Origin: Erodium maritimum
Lineage: Eukaryota > Streptophyta > Magnoliopsida > Geraniales > Geraniaceae
Assembly: GCA_963921825.1 (NCBI GenBank)
Contig: OY997596.1
Coordinates: 16,125,001-16,189,000, forward strand
DNA length: 64,000 nt
Direction: 5' to 3'
Shown here: positions 21,965-32,945 of the stretch, one piece after another
How the letters are laid out: each line of letters begins with the position of its first letter
Numbering within the stretch: the stretch's first letter is position 1
Position numbers and translations under genes: made by a program
Notes under the pieces: model-generated
Databases searched by the model: none
Told to the model about the DNA's origin: nothing
Seen by the model: only the letters and a program-made list of their open reading frames with translations

Positions 21965-23411
21965 GTCGGAGCTCCGGTGGTTGCTGCTAGGGTGCGAATC
22001 TGGTCGGTCAGTCTAGATCTGCCCGTGTCCTCGGAGGTGCTGCAGAAATTCGGAGTTCTTCTGCCCGGAAGCTCGCGGCTGCTCGTGTTAGTGGTGGTGC
22101 TCAACCGGATGGAATGCTCTCGCCGGATTTTGCAGGTTGGTCGAGGTGGGTTGCTGCTCACAGGGACGCATTGGTCGGGTCGCGCTGGTCGGGCTCTCTT
22201 GTGGTTGTTACTACTCGTGGGGACAACCGGTCGGGACCTTTGCTCCCCGGAGTTGTTGCTTGATTTTGTAGGTGGTTGTGCTTTGGTGTGCACTTCTCTT
22301 CAGATCCGGTCTTGGTGGCCAGATAAGGTCTTTGTAACTTTTGAGGGTGCGGCTTAGTTTTCCCAGTTTCGGCTGGTTGTTGGCTCCGGTGTTTTCTGGC
22401 GGTTATTCTGGTGCCTCGCTCAAGATCTGGTGTGAGACACGTTTCTCAACCAGTTTGGTTGTAGATCGTAGCGGATTGTTAGTGTTGCTCTGGGTTCCTC
22501 CGCTGGTTTACTTCAGCTTCCTCTTCTGTTTCGGTGTATCTCCGACGGCTCGTTTCAGATTCAAGGTGGGACACGTTTCTCGTTGTAGCTCGTAGTGACT
22601 CTGATCGTGCTGTGCTTCGCGGTCTGTAGTGGTGTTGGCCCTAGCTCGTCGTTGCTGTGCTCAGGTGGTATTCCTTCTATGTTGAGGCTTCTTGATCTGC
22701 TTTGCTTTGCTTTTGTTGTTAAGCCCCTCACTGTCTTTGATTAGACTCTAATTGGTTTCATCCGTTTCTTTCCACTTTGTTGGAAAGGGCTCGTCGGTTT
22801 ATAGGTGTTGGCCGCCGGCGGGTGGTTTAGGCACTTGTGCCTCTTGGTTGATTACCTTTAGTTTCGAGTTAGGGTTATGTGATTCTTGGTGGGTTTTGCC
22901 CATTGAAATTGTCACCGTCGTTTGCGGTGTTGGCCACCGGCTTGGTAGTTACCATATTGATGGTTCTATTGAGACAGAGAGCTTTTCAATTTTAGGCAGA
23001 GTTTAAGGTAGTTTCAAGTCGTCCTTGGACTTCATAGTTGGAAAATTCGGGTTATAGACCTTTTTCTTTAGTTTTCTGAGCTTCATGGTTGTAAAATCAG
23101 GGTTATAGACCTTTTTAGTTTTGGGCTTCATGTTTGTAAAATCGGGTTTTTTAGACCACTGCCATTAAGTTTGCACCTATGTTGGGTTGCTGAGGTTCCT
23201 GGCACAGGAATGCTCCTTTCATGTACTTGGTTTGTGTCATCTTGGGTTTGTGGCTGATCTTGTTCAGTCCTCTTGGTTCTTTCTGTTTGGCCGAAAATAG
23301 TTCGGTCTTCAGAATTTTCGGGCCATACCCATCCAGTTTCGGTGCCTTCCTTCTTCATTCTCAGAAAAGGTTGTGCTTTTATAAATTTCTTGGCTTATTA
23401 AAAAAAATTTG

Positions 23412-23516
23412 ATCGTGAATATGTTTTGTCGTTGCCGCAACCAGCTTACTCATCGCTTCATCTATTTTTTGGGGAGTCATTTGCTGCTTTTCCTCCATCA
23501 TTGAAAAATTCTCCAT
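23412..23516 (-). pseudogene. Harbinger transposase N-terminus (fragment)
   Basis: The frame starts MENFSMMEEKQQMTPQKID at 23516 and continues 'EAMSKLVAATTKHIHDQ'. It is collinear with 'LDEMKEMTKEEIDAAMDRFL' at the start of the transposase at 15986, so both come from related elements. Only about 35 codons remain. Confidence 0.75.
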
Positions 23517-23817
23517 CGAAAAAAGTGCACAACGAGATTTGAGAGAAGAAGAAAGGGAGCTTGTGTGTAGAAGGGAAGGAGTGATTTTTGAGGTAGGGGT
23601 CAATCTGTATATAAGGTACAAATTAGTTTTTTTTTAATTCGGCGCCGACACGTGTCGGCTTGTGAGTGGCCCGCCGACTAATCGTTGGCGCTGCAACGAC
23701 ACACTGCCACGACCCCTCAGCAACGACCCCATGTAATGATGAGTTGTGGCAGCGAGTCGTGGCAGAGTCGTCGCAAGCCCTGCAACGACACGCCTGCCAC
23801 AACAGTTACAAGCGCTC
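23412..23817 (-). mobile_element. PIF/Harbinger 5' fragment, minus strand
   Basis: Read on the minus strand, TTA (23818-23820) is followed by the terminus GAGCGCTTGTAACTG, a subterminal block with 'gccgacacgtgtcggc', and the start of a transposase. The fragment is cut off at about 23412, where it meets the A-rich tail of the neighbouring LINE-like element. Confidence 0.75.
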
Positions 23818-23820
23818 TTA

Positions 23821-24115
23821 AGAATCAAAATTGAAATCAAATGGGGGCGAATATCCGTTCAATTTTCTTTTTAAGTCCCCATTGTTTTTTTTTTTGCAAA
23901 AATCAAGATCCAAATATACCAAATTATTTGGTATTTGAAAGTATTTCTCTCAGTCTGGTATGGTACTGTAACATTCCCTTCAAATTTACTAAATGATCAC
24001 AGTGATAATTTGTTAGAGTTAGAGTTGCGATCCAAAAAAACATTACTTTTTGTTTTCTATTGGATATTTTACTAGTAAAAAGAATGGAAAATAAATATTT
24101 TATGTACTTTTAAAA
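23821..24115. other. Spacer, no gene seen
   Basis: AT-rich sequence up to the target duplication of the next Mutator-like element. No gene or RNA signal was recognised. Confidence 0.5.
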
Positions 24116-24125
24116 TTGCGATTGA

Positions 24126-25844
24126 GAGGAGAAATATGCTAGAAACTTCTCTTATCCTAAAAACTGTGTGAACCAATCCAAGCCATACACACCTAAGATC
24201 TAACATTCACCATGATGCCACATCATCACTCCAATTCCACCCAAATTCACGCCACTTTCATCATTTCTTACACAAGCAAGGACATAATTGTAATAGCATG
24301 GTGCCATGTGGACAAGTGTCCATTTTTTTCTTAACCAATTCACTAATTTAATATTTCCCGATTTGTTTGAACTCCGATTAGCTTCAAACTTGCGCCAATA
24401 TGTTTCTTTTTCCAAGAGCTTTAAATCAAGATCAGTCATGAATATATTTTGAAGCACGAAAATAAAAAGTTATATTGGGGTGATAAAAACAATGTTGAGT
24501 GTTGATAAATTTTCACTAATAAATTTTTTATATCGGGGTATCAAACTAGTGCTAAATGTTGATAAAAAAACATGTACTGGGGTGATAAAAAACAGATAAT
24601 GATGTGATAAAAAACATGTTCAATTAAAAATAAGGGTGATAAACTAGTGTTTAGTGTTGATATAAAAAACATGTGAGGGGATGATAAAAACATATTTAAT
24701 TTAATGATAAACATAGTGTTTAGTGTTGATAAAACTAGTGCTTAGTGTTCATAAAAAAACATGTGATGATGTGATAAAAATCATGTTCGATTTTGGAAAA
24801 TGAGGTGATAAAACTAATGTTCAGTGTTGATAAACCCAGTGTATAGTGTTGATAAACATTATGTATATTGTTGATAAAAATTACACAGACTTAACTTAAA
24901 AAAAAACAGTCTCGAAATAAGGGTGATAAACTAGAGTTTAGTGTTGATAAAAAAAACATGTGATGGGATGATAAAAACACATGCAATTTAATGATAAACA
25001 TAGTGTTTAATGTTGATAAAACTAGTGCTTAGTGTTCATAAAAAAAACATGTGATGATGTGATAAAAATCATGTTCGGTTTTGGAAAATGAGGTGATAAA
25101 ACTAGTGTTCAGTGTTGATAAACCCAGTGTATAGTGTTGATAAACCCAATGTATAGTGTTGATAAACTCAGTGTATAGTGTTGATAAAAATTACCGAGAC
25201 TTAACTTTTTTAAAAAATCAGCCCCGAAATAAGGGTGATAAACTAGAGTTTAGTGTTGATAAAAAAACATGTGATTGGATGATAAAAACACATGCATATT
25301 AATGATAAACATAGTGTTTATTGTTGATAAAACTAGTGCTTAGTGTTCATAAAAAACATGTGATGATGTGATAAAAATCATGTTCGATTTTGGAAAATGA
25401 GGTGATAAAACTAGTGTTCAGTGTTGATAAACCCAGTGTATAGTGTTGATAAACCTAGTGTATAGTGTTGATAAACCCAGTGTATAGTGTTGATAAAAAT
25501 TACCCAGACTTAACTTTTTCTAAAAAAATCAGCCCCGAAATATTTTTTTTTCGTGCATCAAAATATATTCATGACTGATCTTGATAGAAAGCCCTTGAAA
25601 AAACAAAACTAATGGCGCAAGTTTGAAGCCAATCGGAGTTCAAACGAAGCGGGAAAAATTAAATTAGTGAATTGATAAAAAAAATGATGGCTTTACTAAA
25701 AAGCCCTTACCACTTACTAAAAAATGTTGTTTTTTTGTAGTCAACAACTCAATTGCATCTCATCCATCCATTCTTAAAATGAATGACTTGAATAGGTTCA
25801 TACGGTTTTTACGTTAAGGAGTGGTTTCTATTTGATTTTTCCTC
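24126..25844. mobile_element. Mutator-like element with long inverted repeats and a GATAA array core
   Basis: The 10-bp direct repeat TTGCGATTGA lies at 24116-24125 and 25845-25854. Imperfect inverted repeats of about 300 bp run inward from GAGGAGAAAT (left) and GAGGAAAAAT (right, opposite strand), meeting the array at 'gaagcacgaaa' and 'tttcgtgcatc'. Between them is a 1.05-kb array of TGATAAAA units. It has no coding capacity. Long inverted repeats with a 9-10 bp duplication are the hallmark of Mutator-like elements. Confidence 0.88.
24470..25540. repeat. TGATAAAA array with a 287-312 bp higher-order unit
   Basis: The short TGATAAA units are organised into three larger units that each start 'taagggtgataaactag' (24631, 24918 and 25230) and end with a 'ttacccagacttaactttt' block. 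The order of variants inside each large unit is conserved, so whole blocks were duplicated after the short array formed. Confidence 0.9.
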
Positions 25845-25905
25845 TTGCGATTGAAATTGAAAACATTTGTAATATGAAATTTACATTAGAATACTATAAT
25901 TTTTT

Positions 25906-26926
25906 GGGGAAACTACCAAAATATACATGCTAACGGCCTTTTGTCCCAAAAACTTACCCGTCATTACTTTTGTTACCATGTACATACCTGGTTAAAGGTC
26001 AATATCCCACAAACTATAACTTTCCGTTACAAATCTAAACGGAGTCTATTTAATAAGTTAGAAGTACCAAATTAACCCTAAATTCTTCTCCGTTGAGGGT
26101 TTCTTGTAGTCTGTTCGTGTTCACTCAAAACAGAGAACATGATTGCCGAATGCAAACACTAGTATATCATGTTCATGTCCCATTCAAATCCAAAACCATG
26201 TAGAAGACAAAACCAGACCCATTTAATATGTGAAGGTTTGCAGCACCATCTCTGTGCAATCTACAAAACAAATCTTAACTCTGGTATAATAAGGAATCCA
26301 TTTAACTTAAAACCCTGATTATCAGCAAAAGGTGAATTAATGCAACCGAAATAGAAGATGATTTTGGTGTGGGTCAATGGAAAGGAACTTATAAAGTTTA
26401 TACCCATTAAACTCAAGAGAACTTTTCCCCCAAAAATAAGAAATATAAATTGTATTTGGCGTTGATGCTGAAAGTATTTAACTTCTCTTTTTTGAATTTG
26501 GAATTATTAGTTTTCTCATCAAAGCTCATGTTCTTGTAATTCAAGTATTGTCATGTTGATGGATATGGATCTCTATGCTTTAATGCCTGATTTATGGTTG
26601 ATTTTGAATATAGATTATTAGGTCTTTACATATGATTTCAGCCGAAACAAGATTTGATACAGGGCAGTTCATGTACCAAGATTTGATACAGGGCAGTTCA
26701 TGTACCAGAGGGGAGTTTCATGATTGCGACAAACTTAGTGAATTATATATTTAGGGATAAATTGGTATTTTTAATCTATTAAATAGACTATGTTAAAATT
26801 TGTAACTGAAAGTTATAGTTTGTGGGATATTGACCTTTTACCATGTATATACATGGTAACAAAGATGGTGGCGAGTAAGTTTTTGGGACAAAAGGTCGTT
26901 AGCGGGTAAATTATTGTATTTTCCCC
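25906..26926. mobile_element. Mutator-like MITE, about 190-bp inverted repeats
   Basis: The 9-bp duplication TAATTTTTT lies at 25897-25905 and 26927-26935. Inverted repeats begin GGGGAAACTACCAAAAT (left) and GGGGAAAATACAATAAT (right, opposite strand) and share 'cttttgtcccaaaaactta' and 'atatcccacaaactataact'. The 1021-bp element has no ORF. A 29-bp segment 'accaagatttgatacagggc...' is tandemly duplicated at about 26656-26713. It ends about 280 bp upstream of the bS21c start codon. Confidence 0.9.
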
Positions 26927-27042
26927 TAATTTTTTCACCAAAAATACAGATGTGGTTGGTTGAATCCTTTGATTCAGGCCCAATAGTACAAAAGATTGAC
27001 CATCAACATTCTCCACTGGATCGGGCTTTGTGGTACCGGACA

Positions 27043-27097
27043 CAATCCAATGAAGCCAAGGCCCATAGTCGTTCAATCCAATGAAGCTAAGGCCCAT
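27043..27097 (+). promoter_or_regulatory. Duplicated promoter module with site-II-like GGCCCAT
   Basis: A 25-bp module 'caatccaatgaagc.aaggcccata' occurs twice, at 27043-27067 and 27073-27097, 110-165 bp upstream of the bS21c start. Each copy holds a CCAAT and, read on the other strand, ATGGGCC (site II, TGGGCY), a motif known from plant ribosomal-protein promoters and bound by TCP factors. A further AGGCCCA lies near 26976. Function is inferred from motif and position. Confidence 0.6.
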
Positions 27098-27207
27098 AAC
27101 CGTTGAGCTGGTGGCTAAAGCTTATCCTCAGAGCTTTCCACAGATAAGAAACGAAATCAGAAGAAGCTCGAACTCCAGAGACGGCTTCAAGCTTCACGCC
27201 ATCATCA

Positions 27208-28777
27208 ATGGCCACCTCACTCTCTCTATCCAACTTCGTCTCCTTCCTCTTCCCCTCGAAAACTCCGACTCAGCCCAAGCTCTCACCGACCCAGGTTTCT
27301 ACTCCTCCTTCGTCGTCCCCAACCCAGTTCCAGACCCAGACGCTGAACTCCAGAGATGGGTTGGTCCCAATGGTGGCCAATGATGACCACTCCTCCTCCA
27401 ATTTGTCGTCTGTAATCTGCCCATCTCTTGCCTATTCGAACACCCTTTACGCCGATAAGCCGTTCCATGTTCAAATCATCCCGGATGACGACGAGCCGGA
27501 TGAGATGCTGGTCGGCAGGTTCCGCAGAGAGGTCATGAGGTCTGGAATCGTCAAGGAGGCCAGGCTAAGGATGTTTCATGAGACCACGCAGGAGAGGAAG
27601 AAGCGCAAGTCCCGTGATGCTGCCAAGGGTAATCGTAAAAGGTACTGTGCTTTTCTTAGGCAATGTTGTTTGGTCGCCAGTCAAATAATTTGGATGATTT
27701 TACATCAAAATTCGCCATTGTTGATGCAAGTTGGCTTTTGTTTTGGGTGATGGGAATTGTTGGTAATGACTTGAAATTTGTTTTAGGGGATGAAAATCTC
27801 AGCTTCATTATGGCTAAATTAGTTGTTGGAAACGAAAGTGAGCTAGTTCTTCCCGTTCACCAAACCCCAATGACCAGAATCTGACACCTTAGTATCTTAT
27901 GCTGGCAATTTAACCCTGGATAGTGTGTTTCACTTTTGGTGTCTGATGGTAGTTGATCCTTCTTATATTTGATTGCTGATGATTCTTTGGACCCTCTAAC
28001 TAGTTATTAGGTTTGTAGATTTTTCTTTGATGGGTTGAGGTTGAGCTACTTTGTCTGAAAAGGCTCTTGAGACTGAGATCATTGTTTGGCTTTCCTATGG
28101 TACTAGAATTGATTTACCATGACAAAACACCAACTTTGGAAGGTTGAAACTTGGAATAGTGGACATATAAATTTTGGTAGTAGTCTATAAAGATTCTTAT
28201 TAGATGACTGTTTCCAACATCCTCTAGAATTAGATTATGTTATAGAAGGCGCGTGTAATTTACCCGTATAATTGATTTACCAAAAAAGAAAGTGGGCACA
28301 CATTTTGGAACAATTTTTCTGGAGAAAGTGGATGGATCTTACTCTTGTATCTATGGAGTAGTTGGGTAATTCAATTTGTTTTTTTTTCTCCGCCATAGTA
28401 GGCATATGCCATGTTGGAACATATCTTGGTCTATAATTGTCGTTATTCATTTGTTTTGAATTCTAGTTCTCATGTGAGTTATATTTATTGTTGTGGGGTG
28501 TGCTTAATTAAAGGTTTGAGTCCGGAAAATTTTAGGATCTTCTTTGATATTTGCCACAACAGTGTGCCCATCTCAAGTCCTCGTGCAATGTCCATTGATC
28601 TCATATTTACTGAATAAGCACCATTTGATTTAGATATCTCATATTATCTTGGTGTTCACCAGGCGCCCCTTTCAAAGATTTGATGAGAAAGACGAAGAAG
28701 CTGCAAATGACGTCAAAAAGAACGATGAGGACGATGATAACTGGGAATTGCCTCCAGGTATGGAAATTTACGATTGA
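27208..28777 (+). CDS. GHS1: Plastid 30S ribosomal protein bS21c (GHS1-like), 182 aa, two exons
   Basis: Exons 27208-27641 and 28663-28777, intron 27642-28662 (GTACTG...CACCAG). The protein is a component of the small subunit of the chloroplast ribosome. Residues 1 to about 80 are Ser/Thr/Pro-rich with no acidic residue before position 50, as expected of a plastid transit peptide. Residues 86-146 are the bS21 domain: 'VQIIPDDDEPDEMLVGRFRR', then 'MRSGIVKEARLRMFHETTQE' and the basic 'RKKRKSRDAAKGNRKRR'. The intron falls inside the Arg-Arg pair that closes the domain. An acidic tail ends PPGMEIYD. The start is the first ATG with a good context (atcaATGgc). In Arabidopsis, loss of the orthologue GHS1 gives glucose hypersensitivity (established knowledge). 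The neighbouring CLC gene supports orthology. Confidence 0.95.
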
Positions 28778-29141
28778 TGGCGTTTTCCCCTGCCCTTAAG
28801 TTGGTCCTTGCAAGCCTGAGTTGGGTGGATTTGGATTCTGTTTAGTATGTGTATTAATCCTTTATTTTGTCCAGTGTAAAATTTCTACTTCTATCAACCT
28901 TAAGACACTTTTGTTAATTTGTCTACTCCAAGTTCCAGCAGCAGTGTTGGGGATAACGGTCCGTTCTTCCCAAAAAGTGGTAACATAATTTAGTGCAATG
29001 ATCTCATCAAGTAGGTCAATTGATCTTGATTTTGAATCTCTTGATGGATGGGATCAGATAGGCCAGCGGATGAATGTGTAATACATATATTTGGACTTGG
29101 GAACCATTTTTAAGTACCTTGACCAGAAAATATGGGAGATA
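28778..29141. other. 3' flank of bS21c, no other gene
   Basis: Transcript end and intergenic spacer up to the Harbinger target site. No separate feature was recognised. Confidence 0.5.
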
Positions 29142-29544
29142 TAAGAGCATGTACAACGGAAAGGTTCGTATAAGGGGCTCGTGTTGAGAATCGTATGCTG
29201 ATTGTACAAAGTAGTGGTTCCTAGCACTTGAATTTAACTGTGTTCCACAGTGGTGAGAAGTTGAGAACTATATAGGGGCTTGGGTTGGGGTTTGGATTGT
29301 GAGTGGATTTTGACATGATATTTTGTTAATTTATTAAACCTTTTATTAAAATAATAAATGTTGTATAAAATTAAAATAAATAAGACAAAATTAATTGATG
29401 ATAAAGTAAATTAATTGTAAATAATATTAACGCAAGTTATTAAAAATGAATTTCAACTTTTGTTCATCCCTTAATAGTACAACCCCCCCAAAAAATATAA
29501 GTTGAAGCATACAATTCAACATACACATCATTCTTGTTGAAGCT

Positions 29545-31614
29545 TGGTCATTTGAACTTCAAGGTCGTCCATTTGATCTCATAACCGGGACATCATTAAT
29601 CCGTGTCGGGTCGTCTGCTCCTCGGTGAAGTTCGAGTTGTTCCTCTCTTACATGGCATTTTATTGGTTGAAGAGTTGTTGTCATTGCTTGAAGAACTCCA
29701 TATGTTGCGCTGCCTGGTCGAGCTTTAGTAGGCTTGTTTCTATAGCTATCAGTTAACGTTCAGCCTTTGATCGTTCCATGCCCGCAAAGGCACCCATTTG
29801 CTCTAGGGGGCTCTTCCCTTTCCTTTTCTTGACTTCTTACCCAATTGTTGCTCTTGTACACACTGAGGTGTAGGGGAAGGGGGTCTTTGCTGATGACCTC
29901 CCTCGGTCGGATCGGAAGATGGTTGAGACTCACCACCGAGAGGTGTGTAATCTTCATCGGTACTTGTGGGTGGGGCTGAGTTGTAAGCCCCAACCTCATC
30001 CAACCATTGTCACTGTACATGAGCGACCGCGCCATCCTGGGCGTCAAAATTTTCCTCGTTCTCAAGCAGCTGGACCCAATGGTCGAGGTCGAAATGTTTT
30101 GGGCCGCTCGATTTCCTTTCCTCATCCGATATGTCTCTCCATATTTGATTCGCCCGCTCGTCGGCCTTCGAGGCCTTTAGAATACCGAGGAACCTCCGCG
30201 TCCGCGCCCCAATGTTGATATGATGGTTCTTGATGGCTTTCCACTCGAAATGCGGGGCACCGAGTTTCTCGTTGTACCGCTTCTCAATTGTGCACCAGAA
30301 TGTGTTACCTAGTTGGGAGTTATCCTTAATCGGGTCTTTTGATGTCGACGGTCAATTTTCCCCTCCTTTGTGTCACCCTTGTTGGTCGTTGTTGGGAAGG
30401 GCCGACAAAAGATGACTGCCATGACATACGGGTGCTACTGTTATCGTCGACGTGTTGTTGCCACGGTTAGGGGTGAGCATCGGCCGGTACCCGCCCAAAA
30501 TCCTAAACCCATTACCGAAACCGTTTTTTCCGGTTACATAAAACCCGTACCCATCCCCATCACCGGTCGCTAAAGGGAAGGCCGATAACCGCCCGTCCTC
30601 ACTACCGGCCGGGGACAGTTATAACCAACCAACTCAGGCCCAATGGGCTTTTTATTGGGCCTACTGAAATAAACATTCAAACATTCAACTTAATTCCTAC
30701 GATTCAATCTGAATTTAACACAATTGAACTTAATTCCATAAACCTGCCTATTATAAAACTGATTTCAGTTTAGAGACTTCAAACATTCAAACAAAACACA
30801 ACAATTCCTATAACTAATACCTCATAATCATATAAAACATCGTCTTACATAACACGGTCTAAGAAACCATTTTTGTTGTACAACACAAAAAGTTGAACAA
30901 AAAAAATCAGTTTTAACTAAACTGAAATCGACCTATTACAACAAAAAATCAAATTCAAGGTCCAGTGGACGGGCATTGATCGGGTAAGACCGGTTTTTTT
31001 GGTCACCACCGGTTTGGCTCACCCAAACCGTTGACCGCCCATTGACCTCCGGTTCAGTGATTTTCAAACCAGCTTTGGCTCGGGTAAGACCGGTTTCGGG
31101 TATTCCGGTTACGGGGACGGCCGGACACGGCCGGTTTCCGGTGATGGTCGGATTTTTGCTCAGCCCTAGCCACGGTGGATAATCAAGGTACCCATAGTAG
31201 TTTTTATCTTGGTTGAATTGCCCTGGACCGACGTTGAATTGCCCGGTACCAAGGTTAAATTGAGGTGGAACGTGGTAGTTTTGACCTAGAACAGGGTTGA
31301 ATTGAGGTAGAAAGGGGTAGCTTTGACCTAGAACAGGGTTGAATTGAGGTGGAAAATGATAGCTTTGACCTGGAAATGGGTTGAATTGTCGTGTGTTGAA
31401 TTTCAGTTTCCAACATTCACATCATTGCTACTTCAAATAAATTAAAAATATGAAACAAAAAAAAGTCGAGAGTATATACGGGTAAAAGCGCTATGGTTCA
31501 CGGAGTTCTCACTCGGTAGCGTCAACAAGTCTCGAAAGTTGCCTAGGTCCCCGAGGGTGAATTGGAAATCTTCCGGTCTACGTTGTTCGTCATCCGATGA
31601 ATGAGAACGTTGCA
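29545..31614 (-). pseudogene. Harbinger ORF1, split by a hAT insertion
   Basis: Read from 31614 down: the start region MQRSHSSDDEQRRPEDF, then a Gln/Pro/Phe-rich repeat 'QSYPFLPQFNPVLGQ' repeated about four times with variations (31390-31200), then 'YGYLDYPP', where the hAT element breaks in. After it come Myb-like remnants, 'DEDYTPLGGESQPSSDPTEG', 'KKSRKGKGR', and the coiled C-terminal 'AIETSLLKLDQAAQHMEFF' near 29735-29680. This is the usual order for plant Pong/PIF ORF1 proteins. Several stops and frameshifts remain after removal of the hAT element. Confidence 0.7.
30468..31168. mobile_element. hAT MITE, 701 bp
   Basis: Ends TAGGGGTGAGCA (left) and TAGGGCTGAGCA (right, opposite strand), flanked by the perfect 8-bp duplication GCCACGGT (30460-30467 and 31169-31176). 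Eight-base duplications and TAGGG-type ends are diagnostic of hAT elements. The interior near both ends is rich in 'accggt' / 'ccggtt' motifs. No ORF is present. It is nested in Harbinger ORF1. Confidence 0.93.
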
Positions 31615-31951
31615 TTTCGTCGTCGGATATTTACGATCGGATTTTTAAAGAGAGGAAGTTGAGAATGAGAGTGTAAAAGTGGAGAAAAATTTGAGAGAGT
31701 TGGAGAATGGTTGGTGGTTTGGGAATGGAGTTGAGAGTATTTATAGGGAGAAAATTCGGATTTAATTAACAAAAAATGTTACCGTTACCGATCGTTGCCA
31801 ACGGTCGGATTTTTTTTCCGTCTCAGCAAGGCCACGTGTCGTGACCTCATTGGCTGGCGCACAACCGGGGACCCGTGAACCTTCGAGCTGTTAAATCGCG
31901 AGCTGTGGTTCACGGTTTACGTCTCGGTTCGAAACGTTGTACGTGCTCTAA

Positions 31952-32572
31952 AGGATTGTTCCTGCACTGTTAAGATAAGCAGGTGATGAATGATTCGGTG
32001 ACTTAGCAGGAAAAGGTCAGGGGTGATGCTTAGACTTGTCCATGTTAGGTCACCAACAGTAGTATTACATTTCTTATCATGGATGTAATCTCGTACTTGT
32101 GTATCACTTCTCAGGTATCCTAGTAACAGGATATACACAATGTGTCGCCCTAACCGGTGGATTGACAGTAACCGATCGTTGCGGCTGGTGTCATATCCTT
32201 CAAACCACATGTTACCAGTCCGGTCTCCGGTTCAGAAATCAAAAACCTATTGATAGATTGGAAAGGTCGGCTTCAATTTTGGGTTTAAAAGTATGAATCA
32301 AAAGAGAAAGAGAGGAGTTATGGATTTTTTTTTTAACTCTGCACTTGGGTTTGATTAAGTTTTTAACTAAACTTTTTTTTTGAGATTGACCTACTGTCAT
32401 TATCAGTAACAAAGGACAATTTTTTGAAAAGAAATATTGTATTTTGGATACATCTAAACCTAAAATTACACCTTATTTATATACCTACATGTTGATTCAG
32501 AAAAGGAAAATAAATACTAATTATATAGGATGGAAGAACAAAAGATTTTTTGGGGAAGAATCGATTTAAATG
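31952..32572. other. Spacer, no gene seen
   Basis: Ordinary AT-rich sequence without coding or repeat structure that I can recognise. Confidence 0.5.
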
Positions 32573-32945
32573 GAAAGTGGAACTTTTCCAGCTGCAACTT
32601 GGTCGTCTTTTTCTTAAGCTCTTCATGGGTGTAAAATCCGATTCCAAGACCTTTTTTCTTTTTAGTGCGCTTCATGTTTGAAAATTTTGGTCTTCAGGAC
32701 TTTCATTGGTGTTTCTTGGGTTTGCTAACCCCTTCATAGTTTCATCCCTTGGTGTTAGCGTTTGGTTGTTGTGTGAGGACGAGGTGTTTCTCGGTCCGGT
32801 TTCTGGTTTGAGGTTGTGCTTTGAATGACAGTGCTCTAGTTTGTTTTGTTGGGTTCTGTAGCTAGAACCTTTCTTTTCTTTCCTTTCCGATCTCTGAAAA
32901 GAGAAAGATTTATAATACTGTTTTACTGATAAAAAAAAATTGGGG
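32573..32945 (+). mobile_element. LINE-like 3' end, related to the tail of the 18358-23411 element
   Basis: It contains 'cttcatgggtgtaaaatccg', 'aagacctttttt' and 'gcgcttcatgtttg' in the same order as the 3' region of the element ending at 23411, and closes with 'ttactgataaaaaaaaat'. It is probably a 5'-truncated copy of the same family. No ORF is present. Confidence 0.55.

Larger units (their letters stand above)
18358..23411 (+). mobile_element. Non-coding LINE-like element split by a solo LTR
   Basis: Left part 18358-18755 and right part 21965-23411 rejoin exactly once the LTR and one GTCGG are removed. The body is GC-rich with repeated 'gtcggagctccggtggttgctgctg' units. The end carries repeated 'cttcatggttgtaaaatcagg' and 'agacctttttagttttgggc' stretches and finishes in TTATTAAAAAAAA, an A-rich 3' tail. 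A similar 3' end recurs at 32573-32945. No ORF has a recognisable domain. It is most likely a non-autonomous unit mobilised by an L1; the 5' end is approximate and no clean target duplication is visible. Confidence 0.55.
29145..31948 (-). mobile_element. PIF/Harbinger element with ORF1 on the minus strand
   Basis: Inverted ends GAGCATGTACAACGG (left) and GAGCACGTACAACG (right, opposite strand), with TAA duplicated at 29142-29144 and 31949-31951. It is 2804 bp including a nested 701-bp hAT element. It holds ORF1 but no DDE transposase. The left and right subterminal regions share 'gttcg' and 'acacgtggc'-type motifs with the other Harbinger copies here. Confidence 0.9.
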
